A stretch of DNA of 64,000 nt from Rosa chinensis (lineage: Eukaryota; Streptophyta; Magnoliopsida; Rosales; Rosaceae). Location: NCBI RefSeq assembly GCF_002994745.2, contig NC_037094.1:8989001-9053000 (forward strand), given 5' to 3'. The position numbers and the translations under genes were made by a program. Shown here piece after piece: positions 32,922 through 45,600 of this stretch. The notes beneath the pieces were generated by a model. That model saw nothing but the letters and a program-made list of their open reading frames with translations. It was not told the DNA's origin and searched no databases. Position 1 is the first letter of the stretch. Each line of letters starts with the position of its first letter.

Positions 32922-35900
32922 TAGGGCTGGGCACGGGCCGGAACGGGCCGGTTATAGGCCGATACCGAGCCCGGTACCGGAAATATTTTTCGGGACGGGA
33001 CGGGACGGGCCTTGGTTTTTTTGAATATGGTACCGACGGTACCGAAACCGAACGGGATCGGATCGGGCCCGGGCCCATTTCGGGATCCCAGACTCCCTTG
33101 TTTTTTCCTATCACTTGATTCACTTAAGGATATCTGGTTTTCCAGATTTCACTCATCCCAGAATGCAAATACATATTTCTAGCAGTCCTAGCACTACAGC
33201 CTACAAATCTACAATGTTGACACATTCAATTGTCTTAAAACAAATCAAAATGAAGCACATTTGGCCATTTTCCATGAAAAGAAGAAAAGAAGAATGACAA
33301 GTTGACAACAATCACAACATGTCAATATCTGCACATGACAAAACATCAAGTCAAAAAACTGCAACTGATTTAATTAATTGTAGATCCCATTCATTTCATT
33401 GATCTCAGTATGCAGCCCTGCAAGTGCAAGAACCTAACAAACTAGCTCCACTAGTACCCAAATTTGAAAACAAATCAAACTGTACTAAGGCTATTGTCTT
33501 GGTGCTGCACAGGAGGAGAATGATTGCTACAAAAAATGCAGTTATGCACTAAAACAGTAAAACAATAGAACCTGCAAATTTGACACACTTGCACAGTTGC
33601 ACTATTTCACAATCTAATATGAGTAATATCAAATTATCAACTAATCAACACTTCAACACAATGAAAGACCAAGCAAATCAGAAACGAATCAACTCAAAGT
33701 TTTGCAGAAGTGCAGATAACAATGCAGAAGTGCAAATCAAAACAAAATTCTGCAGAACTGCAGAAGTGCAGATAACAATGCAGAACTGCAGAACTCAAAG
33801 TCTAAAACACAACAACACAAGTACACAACAGTGACAACACAACCATTATCAAACTCACAAGGTGCAAACTGAACTAGTCAATAGAAATAGGGACTGCAGC
33901 CTTTCCCTTCGATTTTGCCCTCGGGATTGTTGGACCACTTGGACGTGTGTTCCTGCTTGATGCACTGCTCTCATAATCTAACCAAATACCAAAAAAATAA
34001 AAGTAAGCAGTCGAAGTTGTTCAGCACTTGCAAGAACACAGAAAAAAAAAATTAAAATGCAAACTGATCAAGTACCTAATTCAGCTTGTTCATAGAACTC
34101 GGTGTTTTCAATGGAAGGCTCCTCATCTACCACTTGAGCAATATCATCTCCCAACAACCAATTCTGCATGCATATTAAACCCTCCACTGATTTAGGAGTC
34201 AATGAACTCCTAAATGTATCAATCACTCTGCCTCTGGTGCTAAAAGAAGACTCTGATGCTACTGTGGATGTTTGAATGGCAAGTACATCTCTTGCTATTG
34301 CTGCCATAACAGGGAACTTAGGACCATTTATCTTCCACCAACACAATATGTCGAAATCCTCTTCCTCATCATCAACAAATTCAAGGGGAGCATTCAAATA
34401 CTGATCCACTTCATGTACCATGACAGCCTGATCACTCTCTTGGACCACCTTTTTCCAATTGTTTAGCATCTGACCCCTTACACCTTTCTTAGGATTACTT
34501 CGGCTACTAGTGATTGTGCTGCTTGAACTTGTAGGGCTTGGATGCCTGCGCATATGTCTGCCACCATCTACTGTTGGTGCATACTAAGAAGCAATAAGAC
34601 AAAAAATTATGCATTAATACTTAGAACAAACTAAGACACAAAAAGATGAAAAGTAAAAACATAAACAGCCTCGAAACAAAGTGTAAAATCATCAAAGTTC
34701 GAGTTGTAACTCATCGTATAGTGCCATCAATAGAGATTTAATCTCATCAGTTCTGTGTTGCACATCAAAGTCATCCAAACCCTCTTCCTTCAAGGAATGT
34801 GTGTAATTCCTAAGCTTGAACCTTGCATCGAGTACAAGTCCGATAATAACCAAGTGGTTGAGGTCTTGAAAGCTGCCATAGTATTTCAAAAACCTAGATT
34901 TCATATTTGCAGCCATATCGGTTAAAACCTTTTCTGTATCGGAACCAGTTGCTATCTCAGGTTCAAGGAATAGGCTGTTGATGTTTTTCTCCATTGTTAC
35001 GACAACATGAAATGTCGTATGCACAGTTGGATGCAAGCTTGCACTAACTCGCAGCGTCACGTCGTAAAAAACTCTAAGTAGATCAACAAAAATCTCAGCC
35101 TTTTCCCAATCTGATTTTGCAGGTGGTCCAACTCTGTTTCTCTTGTTAGTATTAGGAATCAGATTGCCCTCCTCATCATACTCCTCTTCTGGTTCCTTAA
35201 AATAACCTAGATACAGCTGATCCTCATCTTCCTCCATCCTAACAAAAGCTTTCTTGAATTTTAAGGCTGCCTCCAACATTAGATAAGTTGAATTCCATCT
35301 TGTTGGGACATCAAGACAAACCAGCCCTTTAAGAGGAAGCTTTACCCTTTCCACAGCTTTTCGAAAACTATCTAGTCGATTAGGTGAAGACCTAACATAC
35401 TTGACAACATTCCTAATGGCTAAAACACTCTTTTGCAGCCTCTTCAAGCCATGTCCCACAATCAGATTGGTTATGTGGGCTGTGCATCTCACATGCATGT
35501 ATTTACCACCTAAAACTGGTTTGTAACCTTCAGATTTGTTCATCTTTGATATAAGCCACTCTAAAGCTGACTTATTGGCAGATGCATTATCGACAGTGAT
35601 GGTTAAAACTCTCTCAATGTCCCACTGCAGTAAACATGACTCTATAAGCCTGCCTATGGTTGCCCCTTGATGATTTTGGATAACACAAAAGTTTATAACC
35701 CTCTTGTGCATTTTCCAATCAACATCAACGAAATGGGCAGTAAGCACCATATAGTTAATGTTTTGCACACTAGTCCAAGTGTCCGTTGTAAGACACACCC
35801 TGTAAGCCTTCAAAATCTTGATTAATTCTTTTTTCTGTGCATCATACATTCTTAGAAAGTTTGTAACTAGTTTCCTACGAGAGGGTACTTTAAACAGAGG

Positions 35901-37042
35901 GCACACTCTAGTACAAAACCGATTAAAACCTTTCTTCTCAACAAAGGTAAAGGGCAACTCATCTATGACAATCATTTCTACACAAGCTTCTAGATAGTCA
36001 TCTTGATCATAAGCTACTGCAGTTAGCTTGTTTCCCTGAGACTTATCACCTACAAGAACCCTCTGAGTCTTGCTAATATTAGGTGGATAGTACCTACAAA
36101 ATTGATTAATATGCCTAATCATCCCCGAAGTCCCATTCTTAGAACTATCCACTGCAAAGTCTCCAATTTTCCCTCTAGGACAGTAAATACAGTGAGCTCT
36201 TTTTTTAACAATGTCTATCTCATTCCCTTCAGCATCTTTACCCTTCTCAATCTTGTCATACTCCTTAAAATGTTCCCAAACAAAACTACGTTTAGCAGAA
36301 CTAACCGGATTAGCAGAATCACTTGGAGTTGCAGAACCTGCTTGAGTTGCAGGAGCTTCATCATTTACAGGAGCTTGCTGGCTTGAAGTGGCTGGAGCTT
36401 CAATTTGAAGAGGAGCAGAAGGTGAGGTTGCAGTTGAAGAATCTTCAAGCCCTGAAGCAGTTGGATGAGGCCGAGCAACTGGTTTCTTCCCCCTAGCCAT
36501 GGAAATTGGAATCGAAGAATTGGTTGAAATTGGTCAGTTTAGGAGAAAGTGGAAGAATGGGGTAAGAGATGAGATTGGGGATTTCAGAGAAGAGAAGAAG
36601 TGAAGAATGAAAAAAGAGAAAATGGATGAATTGGGGATGGATTCGGAGAAGAGAAGAAGTGAAGAATGGAAGAGAAAATGGATGAATTGGGGAATTAGGG
36701 ATTGGGTCGAATGGATTTGGAGAAGAGAATAGGGAATTATGGATTAGGTCGAATAGATGAATGGTCGATATGATCGAATAATCGATAGTTCATAGTTAAT
36801 ATCGAGATCGTGTGCATTCAGTCCTACATGAAACCATTCGTAGGACTAATCAGATACAGCCACGTCATCAAACGGGACGGGACGAGATTAAACGGGACCG
36901 TTATGGTTAGAACCGGTACCGGGCCCGATTTCTCATAACGGGACGGGTTCGGGTCGGGACCTACATTTTCCAAATTCATCCCGTACCGTCCCGCCAATTT
37001 TCGGGCCGGGATCTGGATATCGGTTTCAGGTGCCCAGCCCTA
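32922..37042 (-). mobile_element. hAT DNA transposon, apparently complete
   Basis: 4121 bp. The 13-bp terminal inverted repeats TAGGGCTGGGCAC and GTGCCCAGCCCTA are perfect, and so are the 8-bp target duplications CTTTAGAG (32914-32921 and 37043-37050). Both subterminal zones carry many GGGACGGG/CGGGCC and GGTACCGG words in both orientations, the usual binding-site pattern of hAT transposases. Between them is one three-exon transposase gene on the minus strand. Nothing in the ends or coding frame shows decay, so the element could be autonomous. Confidence 0.93.
33874..36500 (-). CDS. hAT transposase, BED zinc finger and C-terminal dimerisation domain
   Basis: My model has three exons: 36500-34711, 34557-34076 and 33977-33874. 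They join in frame to 791 codons and a stop. An N-terminal BED-type finger has C104, C107, H130 and C135. The RNase-H-like catalytic core shows LTTDTW (D240), TVDNASAN (D304), and the expected glutamate in STVASESSFSTRGRV within the hAT C-terminal domain of exon 2. HVRCTAHITNL and PTRWNSTYLML are further family blocks. The transposase would bind the subterminal repeats, excise the element and reinsert it. The exon 1-2 junction uses a weak donor (GTTACA). Without splicing, exon 1 runs to a TGA at 34692. The intron 2 signals (AG/GTACTT and GGTTAG) are good. It is close to the zinc-finger BED RICESLEEPER/DAYSLEEPER group, some of which are domesticated. Here the perfect TIRs argue for a live transposon. 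Confidence 0.85.
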
Positions 37043-37050
37043 CTTTAGAG

Positions 37051-38378
37051 AATGCAAAGTTTGAGGCCGGAAACCAAAACCTAGCTATCAGGGCAGAAGT
37101 CTAGAATACGCAGGCTATCAGTATTAATTAAGCAAACAATGCTTATGGTTAAATTTTTAAAATACTAAAAATTGCCCTCCTCTTTATATTAACCTACAGC
37201 CAGTGAATTTTAATACATAACGGATAGAAAAGTAAAAACCAAACACAAAAACATAAAAAGATTTGACACGTATGATAGGAAGGGAGCGAAACTGCTGAGC
37301 AGTTATGCTTTCGCCCGCTAAATCAATTCTTCACTTCTGCAAGTGCAATCAGAGAACCAAAAATGAGAGTGATTTCTGTAATTGTTACTCTACGATTCAA
37401 TCCATATGAAGTCCTTACTTCAACCAATAAGGTATGCCTTTGCTTTATGTATCGAAAGGGTTGGCAATTAGCCTCTAGGTGTGTCAATCTTTGCCTACCA
37501 ATTTTGGGGTTCTTTGTTTATTGGAAGAAAATTGAACAGAGCATAATTTTGTATTGCAAGAGAGGATCAATTAGGAGGCTATCGTGGATAAAGAAGGTTA
37601 TGTCCACAAGAATGATCCACTAGGAAGAGGATCAAGGATGCTATGTGGATAAACAAAAGCCTGTGATTTTGGAGAAATTAGGGTGGACTGGTAGTATACT
37701 TTGATCAAGAGATGTTTAAGACGATTATTTTGCTCAAAAGTACAGTAGGGGAGGGCAATTAATACCGATGATATTATGAATGATTTTTTTGTGTGTTTTT
37801 GAATTATTTTGGTTGTGTGAATGGTAGGTGTTGTATATATTCGTTGATGGGTTCTTCTTTGTTAGCCTATAGGTACTTCTTGGCATATCTTTTTATGTTC
37901 TTTTATCTTATTTATGTTGTTTGGCCTAATTATGCTTCTTATTATTTGCAGAATAGTTCTAGGAAATCCACAAGCAAAAAAGGTTGATTGTCAGGCAATG
38001 TGTCCCGCTTTTAGATCATCCAACAAGGGTTTCTTAGTTTTTAGGTGACTTTCTTCTAATTGACTAATTCATGTACTTTGTACACCAGTTTCATGTCCAG
38101 TTACCCATTGGCTTAGAGCTAATTGTGCAAACATTTTTGAAGCATCTTACCAAAACTGTGTAACTAATATCCAGTCTCATCTGTGTTCAAGTTGTCACGA
38201 TGTCTTCGTTGTAGCTCCCTATTTTTGTTTTTGTTTGTTTTGATTTTTTTTTTCTATATATTTTATAGGTTGTGGTATCAGGTATTAACTTGAACCAGGT
38301 TTGCTTCTTTCTCTTGCCAATCTTTTGAATTGCATAATGGGAACTTTTTACCAATACCATGAAACCAGATGGCAGTAA
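37051..38378. other. Spacer with no supported gene
   Basis: AT-rich. A short inverted pair (AATTGCCCTCC at about 37168 and its complement at about 37749) might be the ends of an old 0.6-kb element, but no target duplication was found. Confidence 0.4.
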
Positions 38379-38526
38379 GGATCACAATGCATATTCTCTT
38401 TAATAAATCAAATTGTGATGGATAAACATGAAGAAGAAAATGACTAATTGCAGGATCATAATGCATTGTCTCTTTACTAAATAAAACTGTGATGGATAAA
38501 CATGAAGAAGAAAATGACTAATTGCA
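38379..38526. repeat. Tandem duplication of a 74-bp unit
   Basis: 38379-38452 and 38453-38526 are head-to-tail copies with a few substitutions. Both end in the same run, GAAGAAGAAAATGACTAATT followed by GCA. Confidence 0.9.
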
Positions 38527-38883
38527 CAAGATAGAATGAAAAATCCATTGTTATAGATGAGAACAATGTTGTGATCTGACTATAATTTATTATTTGAAAA
38601 GGAAATTGTTCAAAAAGTTTATTGAAATATGAGGCATTTGTGTTGATATGCAAGACATAGAGCATCTAAGTGAACAAGTTGAATCTATAGTTTAGCTTGA
38701 GCATTTTTTGTATATGGAGTATTGTTCGTTAACCTTGCAAAGTTAGTGATAGGTTAACGATACATTTGAGTAGAAAATAGCAAACTCGGTGAAGCTCAAT
38801 GTATACCAAATAAAAAGAAGAAAGACGATATGAGGTTTCGCACACGCATATAAAGCAAAAATATATTTTAAAAATATACATCG

Positions 38884-38937
38884 CACGCGCTAGCGCGGCC
38901 CTTCCACACGCATACGTATGCGCGTGTAGGAAGGCTA
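38884..38937 (+). repeat. Palindrome-rich GC island, possible Helitron 3' end
   Basis: Contains the palindrome CGCGCTAGCGCG and a stem built on CGCATACGTATGCG enclosed by CTTCC..GGAAG, followed by GCTAG and T. A hairpin followed by CTAG|T is the Helitron 3' pattern. A 5' end (ATCTATAGTTTAGC, about 38681) would give about 255 bp, but it is weak. Confidence 0.4.
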
Positions 38938-38989
38938 GTAAGTTATGCAGCCAATGTCTGTTAAGACGGAGGGGCTTAATTGACAATTC

Positions 38990-40136
38990 TACTCACTGTA
39001 TTAATCAGGGTAAAACATCTTTTACAGTCCTCCTCGTTAGCGCATCAGCCACCACAATCCAATTTTGTTCGTCTTCTTCTTCTTCATGCTTCTCCTCGTC
39101 AGCCAGAAAGCACATTCTGCAACCGTATGAAAACTGATTAGGGATTAGGACCCATGTCCGCAAAGATTTAGATTTACTTGGCATCGATTTGTTGAACCCA
39201 ATTTGTTGTTTTCAATAGTATGTTATCACCGGATACCGTATTCCATCGAAGGAAAAATCCATCTAGGCTGTCGAGATTTACTGCACCGGATTTTGTTGTT
39301 GATGTTCTGCAGAACTTATTAATTATCAGACCCAGATTAGATTTTTGATAGCTCCTCATCAAACTTCTGAGTCATATTATTACTTAATCAAAGAGATAAT
39401 AAGGACCATGAAGCCCAGCTCTATGTTGGGAAACTGGCTGGGAACTACTCCTATGATCCATCTTCAAATTCTTTCTGATAAATGCAGATGAGACATATAT
39501 TACATGGGTTCTAGAAGGATCTGGGTAGTTAATCACTATATATCTTGACCAATATTTGTGAGATGGGATGACATATATCTTCAGATTTCGCAATTTCGCT
39601 ATTCCGCCCTAGTTTTCTAAGATCTGAAAGTTTCCTCATCGACTTCATCGTTTGAAAGTTGAAAGTCTTCATCATCTTCGCCTACACCATCCTTCAGAAT
39701 GATCTTCACGTACACCGCCTTATATATTTGACCGACCACTTCCCTTCACTATGGATGTGCTCTGTGAAGAGAAAATCCCCTGTTTTGTTCATTAACCAGA
39801 GCTTTCTTTCATCGTTGAGATGAAGAAGAGAAGGGTGACGTCTCGTGGCTTCAAGAAAACACTAGGCTATAATGTCCTCATGTGAGAATTGATTAATTAA
39901 TCCCCACATTTTTTACTTTGACAGCCACCAATTTACTCATAACGATCGTCAATTGCGAAATTACCTGATGCCCCTACTTTCAGCCATTCTGTGGCGTAAA
40001 GAGAGCCACGTCTCCTTTTGTCAGCAGCTGCAAGTTACAACCTGTGTATTCTAGCTGCCTCCGGTATCAGGATGTGTTTAATTAGCCAATGGCTTCATCA
40101 GCATGAGTTGACAACGTATCAACCTAAACTTTTCAT
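38990..40136. other. Spacer with no supported gene
   Basis: No domain or repeat boundary recognised. Confidence 0.45.
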
Positions 40137-40536
40137 AAGGCTTAATAGCCAATTTACTACTCTAAGTTTTAACACTATCCTAGATTTTATTTTCGTCAAT
40201 TTGCTATCTTGAATATTATTTTTGATAGTTTGCTATCTTACGTTTTCAAAATTAGCCAATTTACTACACTTTCGTTATATGACTCATCATATTAATTTGT
40301 CAATTCCTTTGTCAAAATATTGATGAATTTTAAAAATATAGGGCAGAAAATGACTAATTTTAAAAATTTAGGAAAACAAATTGGTTAATCTTGAAAGCCT
40401 AGAGAATTAAATTTGAGGGAATGGTAGCAAATTGGCTAAAATAAAATCAAGGATAGTAAATTAACTGAAATAAAACCTAAAGTAGCAAATTGATATTAAG
40501 ATGAAACTTATGATAGCAAATTGACAATTATGCCTT
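40137..40536. mobile_element. MITE-like element with long imperfect inverted ends
   Basis: About 400 bp. The left arm (AAGGCTTAATAGCCAATTTA, then repeated TTTGCTATC words) is the inverted partner of the right arm (CAAATTGACAATTATGCCTT). Arms extend over 100 bp with drift and contain several internal repeats of CCAATTTACTAC/CAATTTGCTA. TTCAT lies on both flanks (40132-40136, 40537-40541), a possible short duplication. Superfamily not assigned. Confidence 0.65.
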
Positions 40537-40542
40537 TTCATA

Positions 40543-41389
40543 ATAATTAATACTGGAAATAGAATAAACAAATTAATAATATCTAACAACAAAAAGAGAA
40601 GGAGAATTAGGTAATAAATAACAGAGATTAGACTTTGTGCTTATAACTATCGAATCATATAATATAAGTTCTTGATAATTTGGTAAATAATAACTGAGTA
40701 TATAGTTTGATGTGATATAAAGACCGAAATTATCTTTAGATGCATTATCTTTAGATTTTTAATTTAATACTTATAGTGCGCCACAAAATTATTAATATCT
40801 GGAGATAGAAAATTTAAAGGTTTTTTTTTTGTCAAGTATAGAAAATTTAAAGGTTGAAAGATCGATGTAGAGCCCATTAATATTATCATGTTACTTTACC
40901 TACTTTTAGTTACATTTAATATATGAACACATGACTATTTTAGCACTTAACACATCGCTAAACACTAATACTGTTGCAAGTAATAGATAATCTTTGGAAA
41001 ATGATTGGACTTACGAAAATGATATCCATAGATAAAGTGATCCGTGACTCGTGACTAATATATATTGATCAAATAATTTACATGACATTATGTATGAGAT
41101 GTTGGGTTTCAATAATTTCGACTCGGATTCCACAAAATGGTGGTGCGATGGGATTGCAGATGGGGAAATTGAATTTGGAAGAGACATTTGCCTCAGATTT
41201 ACCAGATAAGTTGGGATCGATGCGTCTGCATTTCCTTGCAATAATACCAAGTCGAAATGACTTGGATTTGATATTGCATACGTTAGTGCCTTCACATTCA
41301 CATTAGACTATTAGAGATCCCATTAGAGATTGTTGCTAATTTTTGTTTTATTATGCTCGCAGATTAGAGGAAAATGGTTAACACTCCAA
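40543..41389. other. Spacer with no supported gene
   Basis: AT-rich, nothing recognised. Confidence 0.5.
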
Positions 41390-41401
41390 AACCAATACCC
41401 T

Positions 41402-42462
41402 TTTTTTATTTTTTATTTTGAAGAGAAGCGGAGTTGAACTCCATTCAATAAATCAATGACGTCATTGCGTCAAGCTAGAGGAATTCGAAAATCCCTTATA
41501 ATACAAATTGAAGAACATATCAAGTCTGCACAAAGCAGATGTGCCTATACTAAAAAGTCCAAGCAGAGTACAAACAGCTCAAAGCAGCCAAATTATTACT
41601 AGCCTACAAAACTAAAACCTAAACGAACTGCAGATAAGAAAAGCAAAAAATAATAAAACTTCCCTAACCCTACCCTATCTGAAGATGGAACCACTGTCTT
41701 GAGTGTGTCTTGACACCTAAGACTCAAATGGTGTACGTCGCAACAAATCAACACAGTCACACAGTAACATCAAAAACATAGAAATAGGGCTAGAGAAGAA
41801 ACTGACTAGCTCACCAAAAGCACATCCCAGCCCAAACTAAGTGAAAAGGAAAAAGGAGAGCTGGGCCAAAAAACAAGGCCCAGGTCATTAGGCTGCAACC
41901 ACAACCCAGCAAGGCAAAGGTCCAAGCCCACTGCCAAGATCCATCTTCCTCACACTAGTTGTACTAGACTAGCCTTCCAGGAAGGCTGCCCCACCATTCA
42001 CTGTTTCGGTGGCCTCCATCGCTGGGTCCTAGAGTCCGACATGGAAGCCTACTTCAAACAAACGATCGAAGGAGGCTCGAGATACCTCCGCCGCTGACTG
42101 AGAAAACCTCACATGCTCTTAAAGACCGTGGTTGTCGCCGACCGACTTAGAGGAACATAGCCCCCTCTGCAAACCTCGTCAGAGTCTTATGAAGCCGCCG
42201 CCGAATTGCGAGATCAAGGTTTGGCACCTAGACGACTCCGAACAGATCCACCACTGTGATCAACCACGCCTTCGTCATCGATTGCAGCTCTCGCTACCCT
42301 CACCCTTCGTCGCGCCTTCACCTAGCCACCCTTACGCTGGTGCCTTACTGATGCTTGGTTTGGGGAACCTGCGTTCACCGTCGCCAACGTGCAAAACATT
42401 AGGTTTTGCTCTACGAGGTCGCTCCAAAGACTTCAGAGGCCTCTGCTGCGTTTGCAAAGAAC
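41402..42462 (-). mobile_element. Poly(A) retroposon with 12-bp target duplication
   Basis: 1061 bp, minus strand. Its tail is the T-rich run at 41401-41420 and the 3' end reads TTATTGAATGGAGTTCAACTC. The perfect flanks AACCAATACCCT lie at 41390-41401 and 42463-42474. The 5' part (about 42060-42450) is GC-rich. No RT domain is visible, so it is a truncated LINE or a retrocopied transcript. Confidence 0.78.
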
Positions 42463-42474
42463 AACCAATACCCT

Positions 42475-42807
42475 CTTCTTTATTGTTGGTGATTTGACAA
42501 AATCATACCTTATTGTCTCCAATGTGTAGTGAAAATCTTATTAAATTCTATGAAAATAGTCATTTATAGAAAAGATAAATGAGATATGTATTATGTATTA
42601 TGTATATATATTTTTCTCATTTATATACTTGGTGATGAGGAACTAGCTAGTTTCTCAAGATAAAGGGTATAGGATAATATGACATAAAACAAGGGTCATT
42701 CGGAGTGGTTTATTATGCTCTTAATTACAATACAAATTTTAGTTTCTTGAACTCTATATATCGTTCGTAATTTTCTTTTCATTACGTATTATCATTTTTG
42801 TGTATAG
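42475..42807. other. Spacer with no supported gene
   Basis: AT-rich, nothing recognised. Confidence 0.5.
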
Positions 42808-43567
42808 TTAATGTTTGAGTTAAATTCACCATTAGTTCCTCAACTTTTATGCACCGGCCAGTTTGATACCCAAACTCACATAGCTATCAATGTTATCAAC
42901 GACATACTTTAGTCAATGTTTCATCAATCCTCTGTTAAGTAGGATGATGTGGCATATATATGGGGCAAAAACATCTTTTTAACTTGTTAATAAAATATAT
43001 TGAATTACATTGAAAAAAAATTAATATTTGTTCACATACTTCTTTTCTTATTTTTTTTTAAATTTTTTCTCTTGCTTAATTTCTGGAACGAGTCCATATG
43101 TTTTTCTCTTTCTTTTGTTTTGAGCTTTAGCATGAGTTCTTTGTAAGAAAAAAAGAAGGAATTCCATATCTGAGATGGTGAAAGTGTATTGGTTTGTTGT
43201 TGGTGGTGATGGTTTTGGTATTTAGAAAATCAATTCAGGTGTTGTTCTTATTAGAGGAAAGTTAATAGAAATCTGGTTTTTTGACTCCGATTTCAGTCAC
43301 GATCTCAAACTCTTTGTGTGAATTCATCTTGACTGAAATCTCTACAACCTTTTCTCGCCATTTTCTATCTTCATTTATTTCTTCATCATCTTCCAAATAT
43401 TCGGTTCGACAAGTTTTTTACCACATCATGATTGTGTCACACTTAGTTTATGAACTCCATCCCTTAATTTTTTTTCTCCCATTCAAACAAACTGTAGCTT
43501 TCACGAAACACACAAGTCAGATTGTCAACAGTAGGATGAAGCGCCATTCTATATGGCAATTCAAAAC

Positions 43568-45600
43568 TTAAGTATAGCTGTCAATGAGGACTCTATCCAC
43601 AGACCATTTATCGAGCATGGCGTCGATCAAGAATGGATAGTCGTGGGGGAGATGTACTCCACGCTCTTCTTCTTCGGAGAAGGTTATGGGTTCCCACCCA
43701 GATCTTAGTAGCTTAGTGGACCTCTCATAGCAGATGTTGCAGACTTCTTTGGGGTGGTTGACGCGTGCATAACGCATTCTTGCCCTATGAGACATGTTGG
43801 TGATAGAGGCACTGCCGTCTATGGTGTTGATGCGATGCATGGGCTCGATATTGGCGACTACTGGCGGTGGCTGTCGCACCTTGAATTGCTCCAGTTTGCC
43901 ATCACAGTACAAAGTCTTGATTGCCATTTTAAGAGCATTGCAGTTGTTGGTTTTGTGACTGTTGTTCTTGTGGTATTTGCACCACTTGCCGGTGTTCCTC
44001 GGTTTGCCCACCCTAGGATATTTTCTTGGTGGTGGTGGTGGGATTTGATCCTTGCATTGATCGTATATTTCTTCATATGAGGCCATGAGGACTGTGAACA
44101 CTGCATACAGCTGAGAGGACTCCGCCTGCTTGCTGCGGTTGTCCCTGTGGGGTGAGCGGTTGCCCTTGTGATAATGTTGGTCATTTTTCCACTTTCTTTG
44201 GTAGTTGTTTTGCTGCCACTCTCTCTTTTTGTCAGCCGACAGTGTGGTAGGGGTTTTGCTAGCGGTTTTTTGCTGATTGGAGGAAGGCTGACTAGACTTT
44301 GCTGGCGTTGGCGGAGGTGTTGGGGTTTCTCCATATGTAATGAATTTTGCCTGTGCATGGAGGACGGCCTCGCTCATGACATGGTCATAAGCTGCGTTTG
44401 GATGATTATAATTTAGATGATAGAGGAATGGTCCAATTAGAAGTCCTTGCTTAAAGGCTTTTAGTGCTATCATTTTGTCAAGGTCGCGGCACCGAGATGC
44501 CGCTGCTATCCACCTATTGATAAATGCCTTTAATGTTTCCTCTGCATCCTGCTTAACACTGAACAATTGGCTTGTGTTGTGATGTCTGGAGGCCAACAGG
44601 ATGAACCGCGACAAGAAAGAGTTCGACAGTACGTGGAATGAGTCGATGGATCCAGGAGGCCACTCGAATAACCAACTCATCGCCTCACTATCCAACGTCT
44701 CACTGAACAAGTGGCAGACGGTGGCGTCATCGAATCCCTTGTTGTTAGTGACCTTCTTGAAGGTGTCTATATGGACGAAGGGGTCAGTCATACGGCTGTA
44801 CTGCGACATCTTTGGCATTTTTGCATGTGTTGGCTTGACAGCCTGCAGGATCCTGGCGGTGAATGGTCCTGATCTTGACACGAAGAGCTGATTTTGAATT
44901 GGAGCTGGGGCGCCTGCCTCAGCCCGGATTAGTCTTTGCTCTAATTGTTGCATCCTTTCCAAGATTAGGGCGATTGCGTCCGCAGTGGGCCCTGCTTGGA
45001 GATTCCGCTGGGCCAGCTCTATCCTAGGGGCAGGCGGGTTGCCCTCGGTTCTTGCTCTTGTCGCGGAGCGGTTGTGATTCCGCTTCTTGTTGGATCATCA
45101 ATCGCGGTGGGTGTGGAGGACCTATTCCCAACAGTTCGGATGGGTTTAGCGGTACCTGCATCTGTATGATTGGTGCGGGTACTAATCTTCCGGCGTTGGG
45201 TCGACTACGTCTGGTACTCTGTGATTGTTCGCTCTACGCTGGGTTAGCGTTTGCCTCTAACGCCTTCTTTAGCTCGTCGAAGCTTGACATGAGAGTGGCC
45301 ACTTGCTTATGAGCTTCGGCGTTGTCCCTGCGCTCCTGTTCGCGCTCCCTGATTGCCTTGTGGAGATCCGCTAATGCCTGCTCATACATAGTGGTGAGGT
45401 CCTGGCTCGGCGGGCTGCGACTGCTTTCTGGATGAGCCTCCGCTGTTGCTTTAGTTTGTGGGATCTGGGGGGTGCCTTGCGATTCCCCGCTAGGGTTGAA
45501 GGGAGTGTTGAATAGTGCACGATTAACGTTAGTTGCGGGGTTGGGGGTTGACGGACTGGTCCACTTGCTCTTCAGCATTTCCTCCGCTACCGTTAGTCAT
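43568..45600 (-). pseudogene. gag: Ty3/gypsy gag fragment inside Mutator-like element D
   Basis: The start ATG is at 45600. The N-terminal part survives as 45578-45234, and a 464-codon frame covers 44962-43568; they are in different frames, with lesions near 45545 and between 45234 and 44962. The retrotransposon-gag domain is recognisable (FVHIDTFKKV, WLFEWPPGSIDSF, FLSRFI, FINRWIAAASRC). A zinc-knuckle variant, WCKYHKNNSHKTNNC, and the first residues of a protease active site, VLIDS, follow, after which the homology stops abruptly (about 43577). No pol and no 3' LTR. It would have encoded the particle protein of a Tat-like element. Confidence 0.85.

Noticed and set aside
37168..37759. Possible element bounded by AATTGCCCTCC inverted repeats
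   Set aside because: Inverted match of only about 11 bp and no target duplication.
42132..42497. 121-codon plus-strand frame
   Set aside because: It lies in the GC-rich part of a retroposon that reads on the other strand, with no domain.
43754..45312. Plus-strand frames opposite gag
   Set aside because: Antisense shadows of the gypsy gag fragment.
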